Assembly: GCF_900101045.1 (NCBI RefSeq)
Contig: NZ_FNFN01000004.1
Coordinates: 310,001-374,000 of the forward strand
Origin: Nocardioides sp. YR527
Lineage (GTDB): Bacteria > Actinomycetota > Actinomycetes > Propionibacteriales > Nocardioidaceae
Direction: 5' to 3'
DNA length: 64,000 nucleotides
A program made the position numbers and the translations under genes. The notes beneath the pieces were generated by a model. The model was not told the DNA's origin. It was given only the letters and a program-made list of their open reading frames with translations, and did not search any database. This document shows positions 41,895 through 51,877 of this stretch, in pieces (positions within the stretch are counted from its first letter, which is position 1; each line of letters starts with the position of its first letter).

Positions 41895-43388
41895 ATGAGC
41901 CAGATCTACATCGACGGGCGCTGGTTGCCCGCCCGGTCGGGCGAACAGCGGGAGATCCGCTGTCCCGCCGACGGCGCGGTGGTCGGAACCGTTGCGGAGG
42001 CTGGAGCCGACGACACCCGGGCCGCGATCGCCGCAGCACGGAACGCCTTCGACAGCGGCGAGTGGCCGGCGACGCCCGCGCGGGAGCGGGGCGACCTGCT
42101 GCTGAAGGTCGCCGACCTGCTCGAGCGCGACACCGCGATCATCGCCAGGGCGGAGTCGCTCGACACCGGCAAGCGTCTGGTCGAGAGCGAGTACGACGTC
42201 GCCGACGTGGTCTCGGTGTTCCGCCACTTCGGACACGTCGCCACCGAGGACGCCGGCCGCGTGATCGACACCGGGAACGCCGCCGTGAAGAGCCGGATCG
42301 TGCACGAGCCGGTCGGGGTCTGCGGCCTGATCACCCCGTGGAACTACCCGCTGCTCCAGGTGGCGTGGAAGGTCGCGCCGTGTCTGGCCGCGGGCAACAC
42401 CTTCGTGCTCAAGCCCAGCGAGATCACGCCGCACAGTGCGATCCACCTGATGAAGGTGCTCGAGGAGGCGGGGCTCCCGGCGGGTGTCGGCAACCTGGTC
42501 CTCGGTGAGGGTCCGACCGCGGGTGCACCGCTGTCCGAGGATCCCCGCATCGACCTGGTCTCCTTCACCGGTGGTCTCGCCACCGGCAAGCGGTTGATGG
42601 CCAACGCCGCCACGACGGTGAAGAAGGTCGCCCTCGAGCTCGGTGGGAAGAACCCCAACATCATCTTCGCCGACTCCGACCTGGAGACGGCGCTCGACTT
42701 CGCGCTGACCGCGGTCTTCCTGCACTCCGGCCAGGTCTGCTCGGCCGGCGCACGGCTGATCATCGAGGAGTCGATCAAGGACCGCTTCGTCGACGAGCTG
42801 GTCGCGCGTGCCGAGCAGATCCGGCTCGGCGGTCCCTTCGACGAGAATGCCGAGACCGGCCCGCTGACCAGCAGCACCCACCGCGACAAGGTCGAGGCGT
42901 ACGTCGCGAAGGGCATCGCCGAGGGCGCGACCCTCCGCACCGGCGGCAGGCGCCCCGACGACCCCGCCCTCGCCGAGGGCTTTTACTACCTGCCCACGAT
43001 CCTCGACGACTGCACCACCGACATGTCGGTCACCCAGGACGAGTCCTTCGGTCCGGTCCTCACCGTGGAGACCTTCACCGACGAGGACGACGCCGTCCGC
43101 ATCGCCAACGACTCCATCTACGGGCTCGCCGGCGCCCTCTGGACCCGCGACGCCGGCCGCGCCGAGCGGGTCGCCGCCCGGCTGCGGATGGGCACGGTCT
43201 GGATCAACGACTACCACCCCTACGTGGCCCAGGCCGAGTGGGGCGGCTACAAGCAGTCCGGCATCGGGCGCGAGCTTGGCCGGGCCGGGCTGGAGGAGTA
43301 CCGCGAGACGAAGCACATCTGGCACAACATCGACCCGAGCCCCCAGCACTGGTTCGCGCCCGGCGAGACCAGCCCGAAGGAGAAGTGA
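41895..43388 (+). CDS. betB: Betaine-aldehyde dehydrogenase
   Basis: This aldehyde dehydrogenase (497 aa) oxidises betaine aldehyde to glycine betaine. It has TPWNYPLLQVAWKVAPCLAAGN for cofactor binding, LELGGKNPNIIF with the general-base glutamate, and HSGQVCSAGARL with the catalytic cysteine. The end GYKQSGIGRELGRAGLEEY is typical of betaine-aldehyde enzymes. GGAGG lies four bases before ATG 41895. The next gene, a choline dehydrogenase, supplies the substrate. Confidence 0.88.
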   Translation: MSQIYIDGRWLPARSGEQREIRCPADGAVVGTVAEAGADDTRAAIAAARNAFDSGEWPATPARERGDLLLKVADLLERDTAIIARAESLDTGKRLVESEYDVADVVSVFRHFGHVATEDAGRVIDTGNAAVKSRIVHEPVGVCGLITPWNYPLLQVAWKVAPCLAAGNTFVLKPSEITPHSAIHLMKVLEEAGLPAGVGNLVLGEGPTAGAPLSEDPRIDLVSFTGGLATGKRLMANAATTVKKVALELGGKNPNIIFADSDLETALDFALTAVFLHSGQVCSAGARLIIEESIKDRFVDELVARAEQIRLGGPFDENAETGPLTSSTHRDKVEAYVAKGIAEGATLRTGGRRPDDPALAEGFYYLPTILDDCTTDMSVTQDESFGPVLTVETFTDEDDAVRIANDSIYGLAGALWTRDAGRAERVAARLRMGTVWINDYHPYVAQAEWGGYKQSGIGRELGRAGLEEYRETKHIWHNIDPSPQHWFAPGETSPKEK

Positions 43389-43391
43389 GCG

Positions 43392-45128
43392 ATGCCCGCG
43401 ACGTACGACTTCGTCATCATCGGCGGTGGATCGGCCGGCTCAGCGCTGGCGAACCGGCTCAGCGCCGACCCGTCCACGAAGGTCCTGGTGCTGGAGGCCG
43501 GCCACAGCGACTTCAAGATCGACCCGTTCATCCACATGCCGGCCGCGCTGCCGTTCCCGATCGGGTCGAAGTTCTACGACTGGGGCTACGAGACCGATCC
43601 CGAGCCCCACCTGGGCGGCAGGAAGGTCTACCACGCCCGCGGCAAGGTGCTCGGCGGCTCGAGTTCGATCAACGGGATGATCTTCCAGCGCGGCAACCCG
43701 ATGGACTACGAGCGTTGGGCGGCCGACCCCGGCATGGAGAGCTGGGACTACCGCCACTGCCTGCCCTACTTCAAGCGCATGGAGAGCCGCTTCCTCGAGG
43801 ACGGCACCTCCGGCGCCGACCGGTGGCGCGGCGGCTCCGGCCCGCTCCACCTCGAGCGCGGACCGGCCTCCAACCCCCTCTTCTCGGCGTTCTTCGAGGC
43901 CGCTCAGGAGGCCGGCTACCCGCTCACCGACGACGTCAACGGCTACCGCCAGGAGGGTTTCGCGCCCTTCGACCGCAACGTGAACAACGGCCGTCGCTGG
44001 TCGGCCGCCCGGGCGTACCTGCACCCTGTGATGGATCGTCCCAATCTCACCGTCGAGACCTTCGCACATGCGACGAAGATCCGCTTCGACACCTCCGGCG
44101 ACGTCCCGCGAGCAACCGGTGTGGACTACGTACGCGGCGTCGGCCGGGCCCGCAAGCCACACTCCGTCAAGGCGAAAGAGATCATCTGCTGCGGCGGCGC
44201 GATCAACACGCCCCAGCTGCTCCAGCTATCCGGTGTGGGCGAGGAGTCCCTGCTGCGCTCGCACGGCGTCGACGTCGTGCACCATCTGCCCGGGGTGGGG
44301 GAGAACCTCCAGGACCACCTCGAGGTCTACATCCAGTACGCCTCCAAGCAGCCGGTCTCCATCGCGCCCGGTCTGGTGTGGCACCAGCGGCCGAAGATCG
44401 CCTGGCAGTGGCTCTTCGGCAAGAAGGGCCTGGGCGCGACCAACCACTTCGAGGGCGGCGGGTTCGCCCGGTCCAACGAGGACGTGGACTGGCCGAACCT
44501 GATGTTCCACTTCCTGCCGATCGCGATCCGTTACGACGGCTCGATGGCGCCCGGGCAGGAGAAGGGCCAGCACGGCTACCAGGTGCACATCGGCCCGATG
44601 TACGCCGACACCCGCGGCCACGTTCGGATCAGGTCCGAGGACCCCTTCGAGCACCCCTCGATGCTGTTCAACTACCTCTCCACACCGACCGACCGCAAGG
44701 AGTGGGTGGAGGCGGTCCGGGTGGCGCGCAACATCCTCAACCAGCCCGCCTTCGCGCCGTTCAACGCCGGCGAGATGTCGCCGGGGCCGTCGGTGGAGAC
44801 CGACGAGGAGATCCTCGAGTGGGTCCGCAAGGACGCCGAGACCGCGCTGCACCCGTCCTGCACCGCGGCGATGGGCACCGGGGAGATGTCGGTGACCGAC
44901 CCGGCCTCGATGAAGGTGCACGGCACCGAGGGACTGCGGGTGGTGGACGCCAGCGTCTTCCCGTACGTCACCAACGGCAACATCTACGCGCCGGTGATGA
45001 TGGTCGCCGAGAAGGCGGCCGACCTGATCGCGGGCAACACCCCGCTGGCGCCCTCCGACGCTCCCTACTACCGCCATCGCGACGACTCGCCGCTGTGGCC
45101 GCCCGGAGATCCGCGCAACCTGCTCTGA
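43392..45128 (+). CDS. betA: Choline dehydrogenase (GMC oxidoreductase)
   Basis: This FAD-dependent GMC oxidoreductase (578 aa) oxidises choline to betaine aldehyde. It has the FAD motif [21 protein letters not shown] signature 1 around [21 protein letters not shown], signature 2 in [16 protein letters not shown], and the catalytic His-Asn tail HPSCTAAMG...[13 protein letters not shown]. Only three bases separate it from betB, so the two are co-transcribed. HPSCTAAMG is the usual choline-dehydrogenase form. Confidence 0.9.
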   Translation: MPATYDFVIIGGGSAGSALANRLSADPSTKVLVLEAGHSDFKIDPFIHMPAALPFPIGSKFYDWGYETDPEPHLGGRKVYHARGKVLGGSSSINGMIFQRGNPMDYERWAADPGMESWDYRHCLPYFKRMESRFLEDGTSGADRWRGGSGPLHLERGPASNPLFSAFFEAAQEAGYPLTDDVNGYRQEGFAPFDRNVNNGRRWSAARAYLHPVMDRPNLTVETFAHATKIRFDTSGDVPRATGVDYVRGVGRARKPHSVKAKEIICCGGAINTPQLLQLSGVGEESLLRSHGVDVVHHLPGVGENLQDHLEVYIQYASKQPVSIAPGLVWHQRPKIAWQWLFGKKGLGATNHFEGGGFARSNEDVDWPNLMFHFLPIAIRYDGSMAPGQEKGQHGYQVHIGPMYADTRGHVRIRSEDPFEHPSMLFNYLSTPTDRKEWVEAVRVARNILNQPAFAPFNAGEMSPGPSVETDEEILEWVRKDAETALHPSCTAAMGTGEMSVTDPASMKVHGTEGLRVVDASVFPYVTNGNIYAPVMMVAEKAADLIAGNTPLAPSDAPYYRHRDDSPLWPPGDPRNLL

Positions 45129-45199
45129 AACCCGATCGTGACCCACACCGGCGCCGGGCGGACTAGCCTGCCGGGCACCCCAACCGGAGGAGACAGCTC

Positions 45200-47347
45200 A
45201 TGCCGGAGACCATCGATCCGTCGCGTACGCCCTTGGGCGAACCTGCCGCGGCCCCCAACGAGATTCCCTCGACGAAACCGGAGCTGAACAAGACCGTCTT
45301 CTTCGGATCCGCCGGAGTGGTCGTCGCGTTCACTCTCTTCGCCCTGCTCGCGCCGGATACCGCCGGGACCGCGATCGGGCACGTGGTCGGGTGGATCTCG
45401 AAGTACTTCGGCTGGTGGTACTTCGCGCTTGCCGCGGCACTGATCGCCTTCGTGCTCTTCATCTGCCTCTCCCGCCACGGGCGGATCCGGCTCGGCCCGG
45501 AGGAGTCCCGGCCGGAGTACTCGATGTTCACCTGGACCGCGATGCTCTTCGCGGCCGGGATCGGCGCCGACCTGATGTTCTACTCGGTGGCCGAACCGGT
45601 CTCGCAGTACCTCACCCCGCCGACCGGCGAGGGCGGCACCGTCGCCGCCGCCGAGCAGGCGGTGACCTGGACGCTGTTCCACTACGGCCTCTCCGGCTGG
45701 GCGATGTACGCCGTGATGGGCATGGCGCTGGGCTACTTCTCCTTCCGTCACGGGATGCCGCTCTCGATCCGCTCGGCGCTGTACCCGATCTTCGGCAAGC
45801 GGGTCCACGGGCGGATCGGTGACGGCATCGACATGGCCGCGGTGCTCGGCACGATCTTCGGCATCGCCACCTCGCTCGGCATCTCGATCGCCCTGCTCAA
45901 CGCGGGGCTCAACGTCCTCTTCGACATCCCCGAGGGCCGCGGGGCGCAGGTCGGCCTGGTCGTGGTCGCCGTGCTGCTCGGCACCGCCTCGGCGGTCTCC
46001 GGGGTCGACAAGGGGATCCGCCGGCTCTCCGAGCTCAACGTGCTGCTGTCCCTGGCGCTGATGCTCTACGTGCTCTTCTCCGACAACACCGCGTTCCTGC
46101 TCAACTCGCTGGTGATGAACCTCGGCGACTACCTGGTGCATCTGCCGGGGATGAGCTTCGACACGATGCCGTACGACACCGTGGAGAACCCCGACGTGGG
46201 GGTCTGGAAGAACCTGTGGACGCTCTTCTTCTGGGCCTGGTGGGTGGCCTGGTCGCCGTTCGTCGGGCTGTTCCTGGCGCGGATCTCGCGCGGGCGGACG
46301 ATCCGGCAGTTCCTGGTCGGGGTGATGATGATTCCGTTCGGCTTCATCCTGCTGTGGGTCTCGATCTTCGGCAACAGCGCGATCGGTCGGATCCGTGGCG
46401 GCGACGCCGAGTTCGGCGAGATGACCAACGCCAACTACGCACAGGGTTTCTACGCCTTCCTCGACAACTATCCGGGCGCGATCGCACTGGCCGCGCTCGC
46501 GACGCTGACCGGCTTCCTCTACTACGTCACCTCCGCCGACTCCGGCGCCCTGGTGATGGGCAACTTCACCTCGCGCCTGCCGCACCCGATGGCGGACTGC
46601 TCGATCCCGGTACGCATCTTCTGGTCGTTCGCGATCGGCGCCCTGACCCTCGCCCTGATGTTCGCCGGCGGAGACGCGTGGCTCACCACACTGACCAACG
46701 CCACGATCATCATGGGACTGCCGTTCTCGATCGTGCTGGCGTTGGTCGCCGTCGGACTCCACCGCTCGCTACGGCTGGAGTCGTTCAAGACCGACAGCGC
46801 GCGGTACTCCCTGCCTGCCGCCATCTCTTCGGCGCGCCTGGCCGGGGCGGCCGACGGCGGCGTACGTCCCTCGCTGTCGCAGCGGCTGCGCCGCTCGGTC
46901 ACCTACCCGACCGCACGGGACACCGAGCGGTTCATCGAAACTGTCGCGACGCCGGTCCTGGAGGAGGTCGCCGCCGAGCTCTGCTCCCACGGGCTCTCCT
47001 CGGTGGTTTCGGAGACCAAGGCCGTACGCGGTGTCCACGGCGTCCAGCTGCACACCGAGCTCGAGGATGCCCCGGCGTTCGTCTACAAGCTCACCCCGCA
47101 GCCCTGCCCCGCCCCGACGTTCGCCGTCGGCCGCGTCACCGGCGAGTTCTACTTCCGCACCGAGGTCCACCTCGCCGAGGGCACCCAGGGCTACGACGTC
47201 AACGGCTACTCACGCGAGCAGTTGACGGGTGACGTCCTCGACCAGTACGAGCGCCACCTCTCTTACCTCCACCTCGTCCAGCAGGAGCAGCAGCCGGCTG
47301 AGGTGCCCGAGGTGCCGGTGGCGAACCTCAGCGAAGCAGATCGGTGA
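45200..47347 (+). CDS. betT: BCCT-family choline/betaine transporter
   Basis: This 715-aa transporter of the betaine/choline/carnitine family has twelve helices. They start near residue 30 and end near 520; a long cytoplasmic C-terminal domain of about 170 residues follows, as in BetT-type osmosensing carriers. Signature stretches are FHYGLSGWAMYAVMGMALGYFSFR and FWAWWVAWSPFVGLFLARISRGRTIR. Its position after betB-betA suggests choline uptake. GGAGGAG precedes ATG 45200. The last 20 bases overlap the convergent Uma2 gene. Confidence 0.9.
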   Translation: MPETIDPSRTPLGEPAAAPNEIPSTKPELNKTVFFGSAGVVVAFTLFALLAPDTAGTAIGHVVGWISKYFGWWYFALAAALIAFVLFICLSRHGRIRLGPEESRPEYSMFTWTAMLFAAGIGADLMFYSVAEPVSQYLTPPTGEGGTVAAAEQAVTWTLFHYGLSGWAMYAVMGMALGYFSFRHGMPLSIRSALYPIFGKRVHGRIGDGIDMAAVLGTIFGIATSLGISIALLNAGLNVLFDIPEGRGAQVGLVVVAVLLGTASAVSGVDKGIRRLSELNVLLSLALMLYVLFSDNTAFLLNSLVMNLGDYLVHLPGMSFDTMPYDTVENPDVGVWKNLWTLFFWAWWVAWSPFVGLFLARISRGRTIRQFLVGVMMIPFGFILLWVSIFGNSAIGRIRGGDAEFGEMTNANYAQGFYAFLDNYPGAIALAALATLTGFLYYVTSADSGALVMGNFTSRLPHPMADCSIPVRIFWSFAIGALTLALMFAGGDAWLTTLTNATIIMGLPFSIVLALVAVGLHRSLRLESFKTDSARYSLPAAISSARLAGAADGGVRPSLSQRLRRSVTYPTARDTERFIETVATPVLEEVAAELCSHGLSSVVSETKAVRGVHGVQLHTELEDAPAFVYKLTPQPCPAPTFAVGRVTGEFYFRTEVHLAEGTQGYDVNGYSREQLTGDVLDQYERHLSYLHLVQQEQQPAEVPEVPVANLSEADR

Positions 47348-47897
47348 GATCGATCTTGACCGGGAACGGCACCGGGACGTCGAGCCGGTCGCGGAAGATC
47401 CCGATCGGGACATAGGTGTTGGTGAGGTCGTCGCGCTCGTAGACATGGATCGCGGGCGCGCCGTCCTCGTTCTCGATGCGCCAGTAGTGGGCGATGCCCG
47501 CCTCTGCGTACTTCTGCGGCTTCACCGCCCGGTCGCGGTGCTCGGACTCCGGCGAGACCACCTCGACCACGAGTGCCACCGAGCTCGCATCGTAGAAGGA
47601 GGCCTGGTCGGAGATCCGGGTCGTGCTCACCAGCACGTCCGGCTCCGGCCGGTTGCGCCTGTCGAGCACCACCGTCAGCTCCCGATCGACCTCGAACCCG
47701 TCGGGCGCCTGCGCCGTCAGCGCGTTGGTCAGGGCCGTGACGAGCCGACTGTGCCAGCGGCGCTGCGGTGACATATTGAAGACCAGGGCTCCGTCGATGA
47801 GTTCGGTATGACGCGGCGCCTCGACGAGCATGTCGAGGTCTTCGGAGTACCAACCCTCCTCGCGGGGAGGGTGCATCCAGTCGGGCAACGCGGTCAT
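47328..47897 (-). CDS. Uma2 family endonuclease-like protein
   Basis: This 189-aa protein is of the Uma2 (DUF820) family, a PD-(D/E)XK nuclease fold. It has ELIDGALVFNMSPQRRWHSRLVTAL at the front, the acidic pair RPEPDVLVS, and VALVVEVVSPESEHRDRAVKPQKYAEAGIAHYW, in which the E-x-V-S-P and the K carry the nuclease motif. Such proteins occur in many copies in actinobacteria and cyanobacteria, and their role is not settled. It is convergent with the transporter and overlaps it by 20 bases. Confidence 0.82.
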   Translation of the reverse strand: MTALPDWMHPPREEGWYSEDLDMLVEAPRHTELIDGALVFNMSPQRRWHSRLVTALTNALTAQAPDGFEVDRELTVVLDRRNRPEPDVLVSTTRISDQASFYDASSVALVVEVVSPESEHRDRAVKPQKYAEAGIAHYWRIENEDGAPAIHVYERDDLTNTYVPIGIFRDRLDVPVPFPVKIDLTDLLR

Positions 47898-48005
47898 GTT
47901 TCGAGGATACCGCCTGATCGCTGGGGCTGGCTTGGTCTCGTTAGGGCGCGCGGAGGCTTTGGTTGGGTACGGGCTTGGGGTCTGGTCACGTCGCAACACA
48001 AGCCG

Positions 48006-48443
48006 ATGACACCTTGCGAAGACCCTGAGGCCTGGTCGTTGCTGACGGGCATGATCTGTGTCATGGGTGAACGAGATCTCGACTGGGTCGGCGACCGGGT
48101 TGTCGAGCCGATCGTGAGCAGCGTGTTCACCGAGGAGGAGCGCAGGGGCCTGTGTGTGTCGCTCATCTGGGGTTTGGAGTTGCGAGCCGGCGACGGCGGA
48201 GCCTGGGAGGAGACCGCGCGCCGGGACGGGACGCTGTGGTGGGTATGGGTGAAGTTCAAGCTGCGTCCGAGTGGCGAGGTTGCGCAGTGGCGACTGTGCG
48301 CGGCCGGGGAACTCGACGACCTGGACGTCGTCAGGCAGGCAGCGTTCGACTTGGGCGGGTGGGTCGAAGACTGGTTCTGTGAGACCTCGGTCGGTTGGGG
48401 TCAGCAGCGGCACGCACAGATACCGTCGTTGACCGAGGAGTAG
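48006..48443 (+). CDS. Hypothetical protein
   Basis: This protein of about 145 residues is rich in tryptophan and acidic residues, with WWVWVKFKLRPSGEVAQWRLCAAGELDDLDVV in the middle. I do not recognise the family and see no signal peptide or membrane helix. The start may be ATG 48006, 48051 or 48063. Flanking base use is less GC-biased than average. The neighbours (Uma2 and a DUF222-HNH gene) suggest an accessory patch. Confidence 0.45.
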   Translation: MTPCEDPEAWSLLTGMICVMGERDLDWVGDRVVEPIVSSVFTEEERRGLCVSLIWGLELRAGDGGAWEETARRDGTLWWVWVKFKLRPSGEVAQWRLCAAGELDDLDVVRQAAFDLGGWVEDWFCETSVGWGQQRHAQIPSLTEE

Positions 48444-48502
48444 CGCAGGCCGCCGCGCGCTGCGATGGCTGACTCTGGTGACGTGGTCGTGACCCGCTGG
48501 GT

Positions 48503-49777
48503 CTAGGGGCGGCGGGTGAACCGGATGGTGCCGTCCGGTAGTCGTTCATGGATGTACGCCGGGGTGTGGGCCAGGCGGTGATGGTGGAGACAGAGCAGTG
48601 CGCCGTCTTTGAGGTCTGTCTTGCCGCCGGCGGCCCAGGGGTTGAGGTGGTGGGCGTCGCACCATTCAGGTGGCATGTCACACCCTTCGGCTTGGCAGCA
48701 TTTGGCCTGCAGCCGGAGTGCTTTGCGTTGGATGGGCTGGAAGAACCTACTCGCGCGGCCGGCGTCGAGGACCTCGCCGTCTCCGCCGAGGACCCAGGGG
48801 ATGATGGTGGCGTTGCAGGCCATCCGACGGGCCTCGGCTGCGGTGATCGTGGTGCCGTTGGTCTCGTCATAGCCCAACGTGGCGGTGCCGAGGTCCTTGC
48901 GGAGCTCCTCCAGCGAGATCACCACGTTGAGGGTGGTCGCATCCCCACCGTGGCGGGGCAGGCTGGCAGGGTCGATGGTCTCCACCAGGCGGGAGAACCC
49001 CTGGCCCATCAACCGCTCCCACGGCGGCAGCGGCGGACCCTTCTCGACCAGTTGTTGTTTGCGGGGTTGGGCATAGGCCTCGACCAGTCGCTTGAACCTC
49101 ATCCCGACCGAGACCGGCAGGACCCCGTCGAACCCGACTGTGCCGTCGTGGTTGTCCCACACCCGCAACGCCGTCCTCTGCTGGGCCCGTTCTTCCTCGG
49201 CGAGGAGGGCTTGGGCTTCGGCCTCTTCGAACCGGGCGGGGTCGATCTCGGCCAGGATCTTCCGCCCGACGATCGCCAGTTCGTTGGCGGTGAGCCGGGT
49301 GGCGTAGTCGACCAGGAGTTTCTCGGCCAAGGTCAGGTCCTCGACGCTCGCGACCGGGTCGGCCTCGATCTTGTCCAGCGCTTTGGTGATCACGCGGGCC
49401 TTGTCGTGGGAGACGACACCGGCGGCAAGACCCTCGGCGACGAGCTCGTGCTTCGCGACCTGGGTGGCGAGCTTGATCTGCGACCGGGCCACGGCTTTGT
49501 CGACCAAGAGCTCGGCGCGCATCCAGGCGGAGGCGTCCTTGTCGCCGCTTTCTGCGGCGATGTCACCGGCCGTGGCCAATACTCGGAGCTTCAACGCGGC
49601 CTGTTGGGTCTGGATGGCTTCCAACCTGGTGAGCAGGTCCTTCTTCTGGCCGGTGCGCCAATAGGCGGGGTCACTCGCGAGCAGGTCGTGGAGGGAGGAT
49701 TCGATGGCAGCCAGAGCAGCGTCGATCGGGTCGCCGGGGTGGCTGCCCCAGTGGTCGACGTCATGCTCGAGACTCAT
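48503..49777 (-). CDS. DUF222 / HNH endonuclease (13E12 repeat family)
   Basis: This 424-aa protein has an N-terminal DUF222 domain (about 30-330, with LRVLATAGDIAAESGDKDASAWMR and TLAEKLLVDYATRLTANEL) and a C-terminal HNH nuclease. The metal site is CDMPPEWCDAHHLNPWAAGGKTDLKDGALLCLHHHRLAH. These genes are multicopy in actinobacteria and correspond to the mycobacterial REP13E12 family, which is linked to mobile or prophage-attachment DNA. The HNH residues look intact. It is transcribed away from the structured non-coding stretch at 49.86-50.1 kb. Confidence 0.88.
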   Translation of the reverse strand: MSLEHDVDHWGSHPGDPIDAALAAIESSLHDLLASDPAYWRTGQKKDLLTRLEAIQTQQAALKLRVLATAGDIAAESGDKDASAWMRAELLVDKAVARSQIKLATQVAKHELVAEGLAAGVVSHDKARVITKALDKIEADPVASVEDLTLAEKLLVDYATRLTANELAIVGRKILAEIDPARFEEAEAQALLAEEERAQQRTALRVWDNHDGTVGFDGVLPVSVGMRFKRLVEAYAQPRKQQLVEKGPPLPPWERLMGQGFSRLVETIDPASLPRHGGDATTLNVVISLEELRKDLGTATLGYDETNGTTITAAEARRMACNATIIPWVLGGDGEVLDAGRASRFFQPIQRKALRLQAKCCQAEGCDMPPEWCDAHHLNPWAAGGKTDLKDGALLCLHHHRLAHTPAYIHERLPDGTIRFTRRP

Positions 49778-50149
49778 CGTGATCCCTCCCCTCAGAGGTG
49801 TGCCGTGATGGGTCTGATTCTACGCCTCGAACGGATACCTAGCCACCTATAGGTGCAGGTCAGAGGCAAGTTTCGCGGCGAGCGAACGGCGTCGCTTCTG
49901 TGGATGGTAAGTGGCCCGAAGGGCCACCCTTCCGCCCCACCAACCCCCACTGATCCCGGCAGGATTCCGCTGCGCCACACCCGGGCCGCCGCCCCGATAG
50001 CCAGCCAAATCTTTCTCGACGGTCCCCGGTGTCAAGGACCGCCGAAGGCGGCCGGCGAAGCCGGCGGCCGAAGGCCGTCCTTTACTCCGGGGCCCGTCGA
50101 GAAGACCCTCAAGCAAGGGTCGGCGGCCCACCCCAACCACGAAGAACCG
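49778..50149. other. 372-base gene-free stretch with many stable hairpins
   Basis: No convincing ORF was found. It holds the 12-bp palindrome CACCTATAGGTG (49844-49855) and a TAGAAT -10-like box for the HNH gene on the minus strand (49816-49821). The hairpin GTGGCCC-GAA-GGGCCAC follows at 49911-49927, and then the four-way-junction palindrome at 50016-50100. Confidence 0.7.
50016..50100. repeat. Four-way-junction palindrome with three GAA-loop hairpins
   Basis: The outer arms 50016-50039 and 50077-50100 pair at 21 of 24 positions. The 37 bases between them fold completely into three abutting hairpins with GAA loops: CGCC/GGCG (50040-50050), GCCGGC/GCCGGC (50051-50065) and GGCC/GGCC (50066-50076). 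No base is left over at the junction. C(GAA)G loops are known to be unusually stable in single-stranded DNA. Confidence 0.85.
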
Positions 50150-50545
50150 TCAGGCGAAGTCCACAAGCCGCCCATCCGCATGCATGACACACCCTCGCCC
50201 GATCCAGGCAACAGCATGCTCCTTGTCCCCGACAGCGATGTACGAGTAGCTCGGCGGCACCCAGACGAGGTCATAGGGGACACCACCCAAGGCCACCTCC
50301 GTGGCACGAACGGCATCGTCGGAGGGGTCGAGAGTGCGTACGGCCTGCTCGACGGAGTCGAAGTATCTTCGGCCGTCTTCGGAGAGCTCCTTCGCGCACC
50401 AGGCACACATGCCCAAGGAGTCGATCTGCTCGGCGGTGGCCCTGATCGGGGCGTCGAGACCGAGGAGCTGGGGGCAGGCCCGGACATGCAGGAGACGACC
50501 CGTCGCGTGCGCGACGAAGAGGGTCTCGGGGGTGTCGGAGGGCAT
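50150..50545 (-). CDS. Hypothetical protein with Cys-rich motif
   Basis: This 131-residue protein has an N-terminal HVRACPQLL followed 30 residues later by MCAWCAKEL, a CxxC arrangement that could bind zinc or iron. The second half has YDLVWVPPSYSYIAVG. I do not recognise a named family. Its length, start ATG 50545 and GC-biased third positions support a real gene. It is convergent with nothing and lies divergent from hmgA. Confidence 0.55.
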   Translation of the reverse strand: MPSDTPETLFVAHATGRLLHVRACPQLLGLDAPIRATAEQIDSLGMCAWCAKELSEDGRRYFDSVEQAVRTLDPSDDAVRATEVALGGVPYDLVWVPPSYSYIAVGDKEHAVAWIGRGCVMHADGRLVDFA

Positions 50546-50637
50546 CTCCGGAGCCTAGGGGAGGAAGCATGCCCTACCCGGTATCTGAGACAAAGTCAGG
50601 ACGTTCGGCCCCAGTGATCGGTGTGGTCCAGGTCACG

Positions 50638-50643
50638 TACGAT
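50638..50643 (+). promoter_or_regulatory. -10 element of a probable leaderless hmgA promoter
   Basis: TACGAT ends seven bases before ATG 50651. Confidence 0.45.
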
Positions 50644-50650
50644 CCGAGGT

Positions 50651-51877
50651 ATGGCGCATTACCAAAAGCGCGGGCACATCCCGCCCAAGCGGCACACCCA
50701 ACACCGCGACGGAGAAGGGAATCTCTACTACGAAGAGCTCATGGGCGAGGAGGGGTTCTCCTCGGACTCGTCCCTGCTCTACCACCGCCATATCCCCTCG
50801 GCGGTGAAGGACGTACGCGTCTGGGAGCTGCCCGACCACGGCACCACCCCCAACCATCCGCTGCGCCCGATGCACCTGGGGCTTCACGATCTTTTTGAAG
50901 CCGAAGAATGGAAGAGCCACGACGCGGTGACCGGTCGCCGGCTGGTTCTCGGCAACAGCGACGTACGTCTTCACTACGCGGTCGCGGGGGAGGCCTCGCC
51001 GCTCTACCGCAACGCGATCGGCGACGAGTGTGTCTACGTCGAGTCCGGCAGTGGGGTCGTCGAGACGGTCTTCGGCGACCTGGAGGTCGGAGAGGGCGAC
51101 TACGTGGTGATCCCGCGGTCCACCACCCACCGATGGGTGCCGAGGGGCTCGTCGGATGACACGGCTCCGCTGCGCGTCTACGCGATCGAGGCGAACTCCC
51201 ACATCGCCCCGCCGAAGCGCTATCTCTCCCGGTTCGGCCAGTTCCTCGAGCACGCCCCCTACTGCGAGCGGGACCTCCGGCTCCCGACCGATCCGCGGAC
51301 GGTCGACGAGAGCGAGGCGGAGGCCCAAGGATTTGAGGTCCTTATCAAGCACCGGGGCCCGGGCGCCGGCGGGATCGCCGGCTCGGTCCACGTCCTCCCG
51401 CACCACCCGTTCGACGTCGTCGGCTGGGACGGCTGCCTCTACCCCTACGTCTTCAACATCGCCGACTACATGCCGATCACCGGCAAGGTGCACCAGCCGC
51501 CGCCTGCCCATCAGGTCTTCGAGGGCAACAACTTCGTGATCTGCAACTTCGTGCCCCGCAAGGTGGACTACCACCCGCTCGCGGTGCCGGTGCCCTACTA
51601 CCACTCCAACGTCGACTCCGACGAGGTCATGTTCTACGTCGGCGGCGACTACGAGGCCCGCAAGGGCTCCGGGATCGGCATCGGCTCGATCACGCTCCAC
51701 CCTGGTGGCCACGCCCACGGCCCACAGCCCGGCGCGACGGAGCGCAGCCTGGGCGCGGAGTTCTTCGACGAGCTAGCGGTCATGGTCGACACCTTCCGGC
51801 CGCTCGAGGTCGGCGAGGCGGGTGCCGCGGTCGACGATGGCAAGTACGCCTGGACCTGGGCGGGAGGTCGCCAGTGA
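50651..51877 (+). CDS. hmgA: Homogentisate 1,2-dioxygenase
   Basis: This cupin-fold Fe(II) dioxygenase (408 aa) opens homogentisate to maleylacetoacetate. It has the N-terminal RGHIPPKRHTQHRD of the bacterial form. The iron site covers YYHSNVDSDEVMFYVGGDYEARKG and ITLHPGGHAHGPQPG. It follows 4-hydroxyphenylpyruvate dioxygenase in the tyrosine pathway. ATG 50651 is chosen over an upstream GTG. It heads an operon with fahA and a thioesterase, joined by 4-base overlaps. Confidence 0.9.
   Translation: MAHYQKRGHIPPKRHTQHRDGEGNLYYEELMGEEGFSSDSSLLYHRHIPSAVKDVRVWELPDHGTTPNHPLRPMHLGLHDLFEAEEWKSHDAVTGRRLVLGNSDVRLHYAVAGEASPLYRNAIGDECVYVESGSGVVETVFGDLEVGEGDYVVIPRSTTHRWVPRGSSDDTAPLRVYAIEANSHIAPPKRYLSRFGQFLEHAPYCERDLRLPTDPRTVDESEAEAQGFEVLIKHRGPGAGGIAGSVHVLPHHPFDVVGWDGCLYPYVFNIADYMPITGKVHQPPPAHQVFEGNNFVICNFVPRKVDYHPLAVPVPYYHSNVDSDEVMFYVGGDYEARKGSGIGIGSITLHPGGHAHGPQPGATERSLGAEFFDELAVMVDTFRPLEVGEAGAAVDDGKYAWTWAGGRQ

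Noticed and set aside
50016..50100. tRNA or tmRNA gene suggested by the cloverleaf-like fold
   Set aside because: The loops are three bases long, there is no anticodon loop, TPsiC motif or CCA end, and the outer stem is 24 bp.
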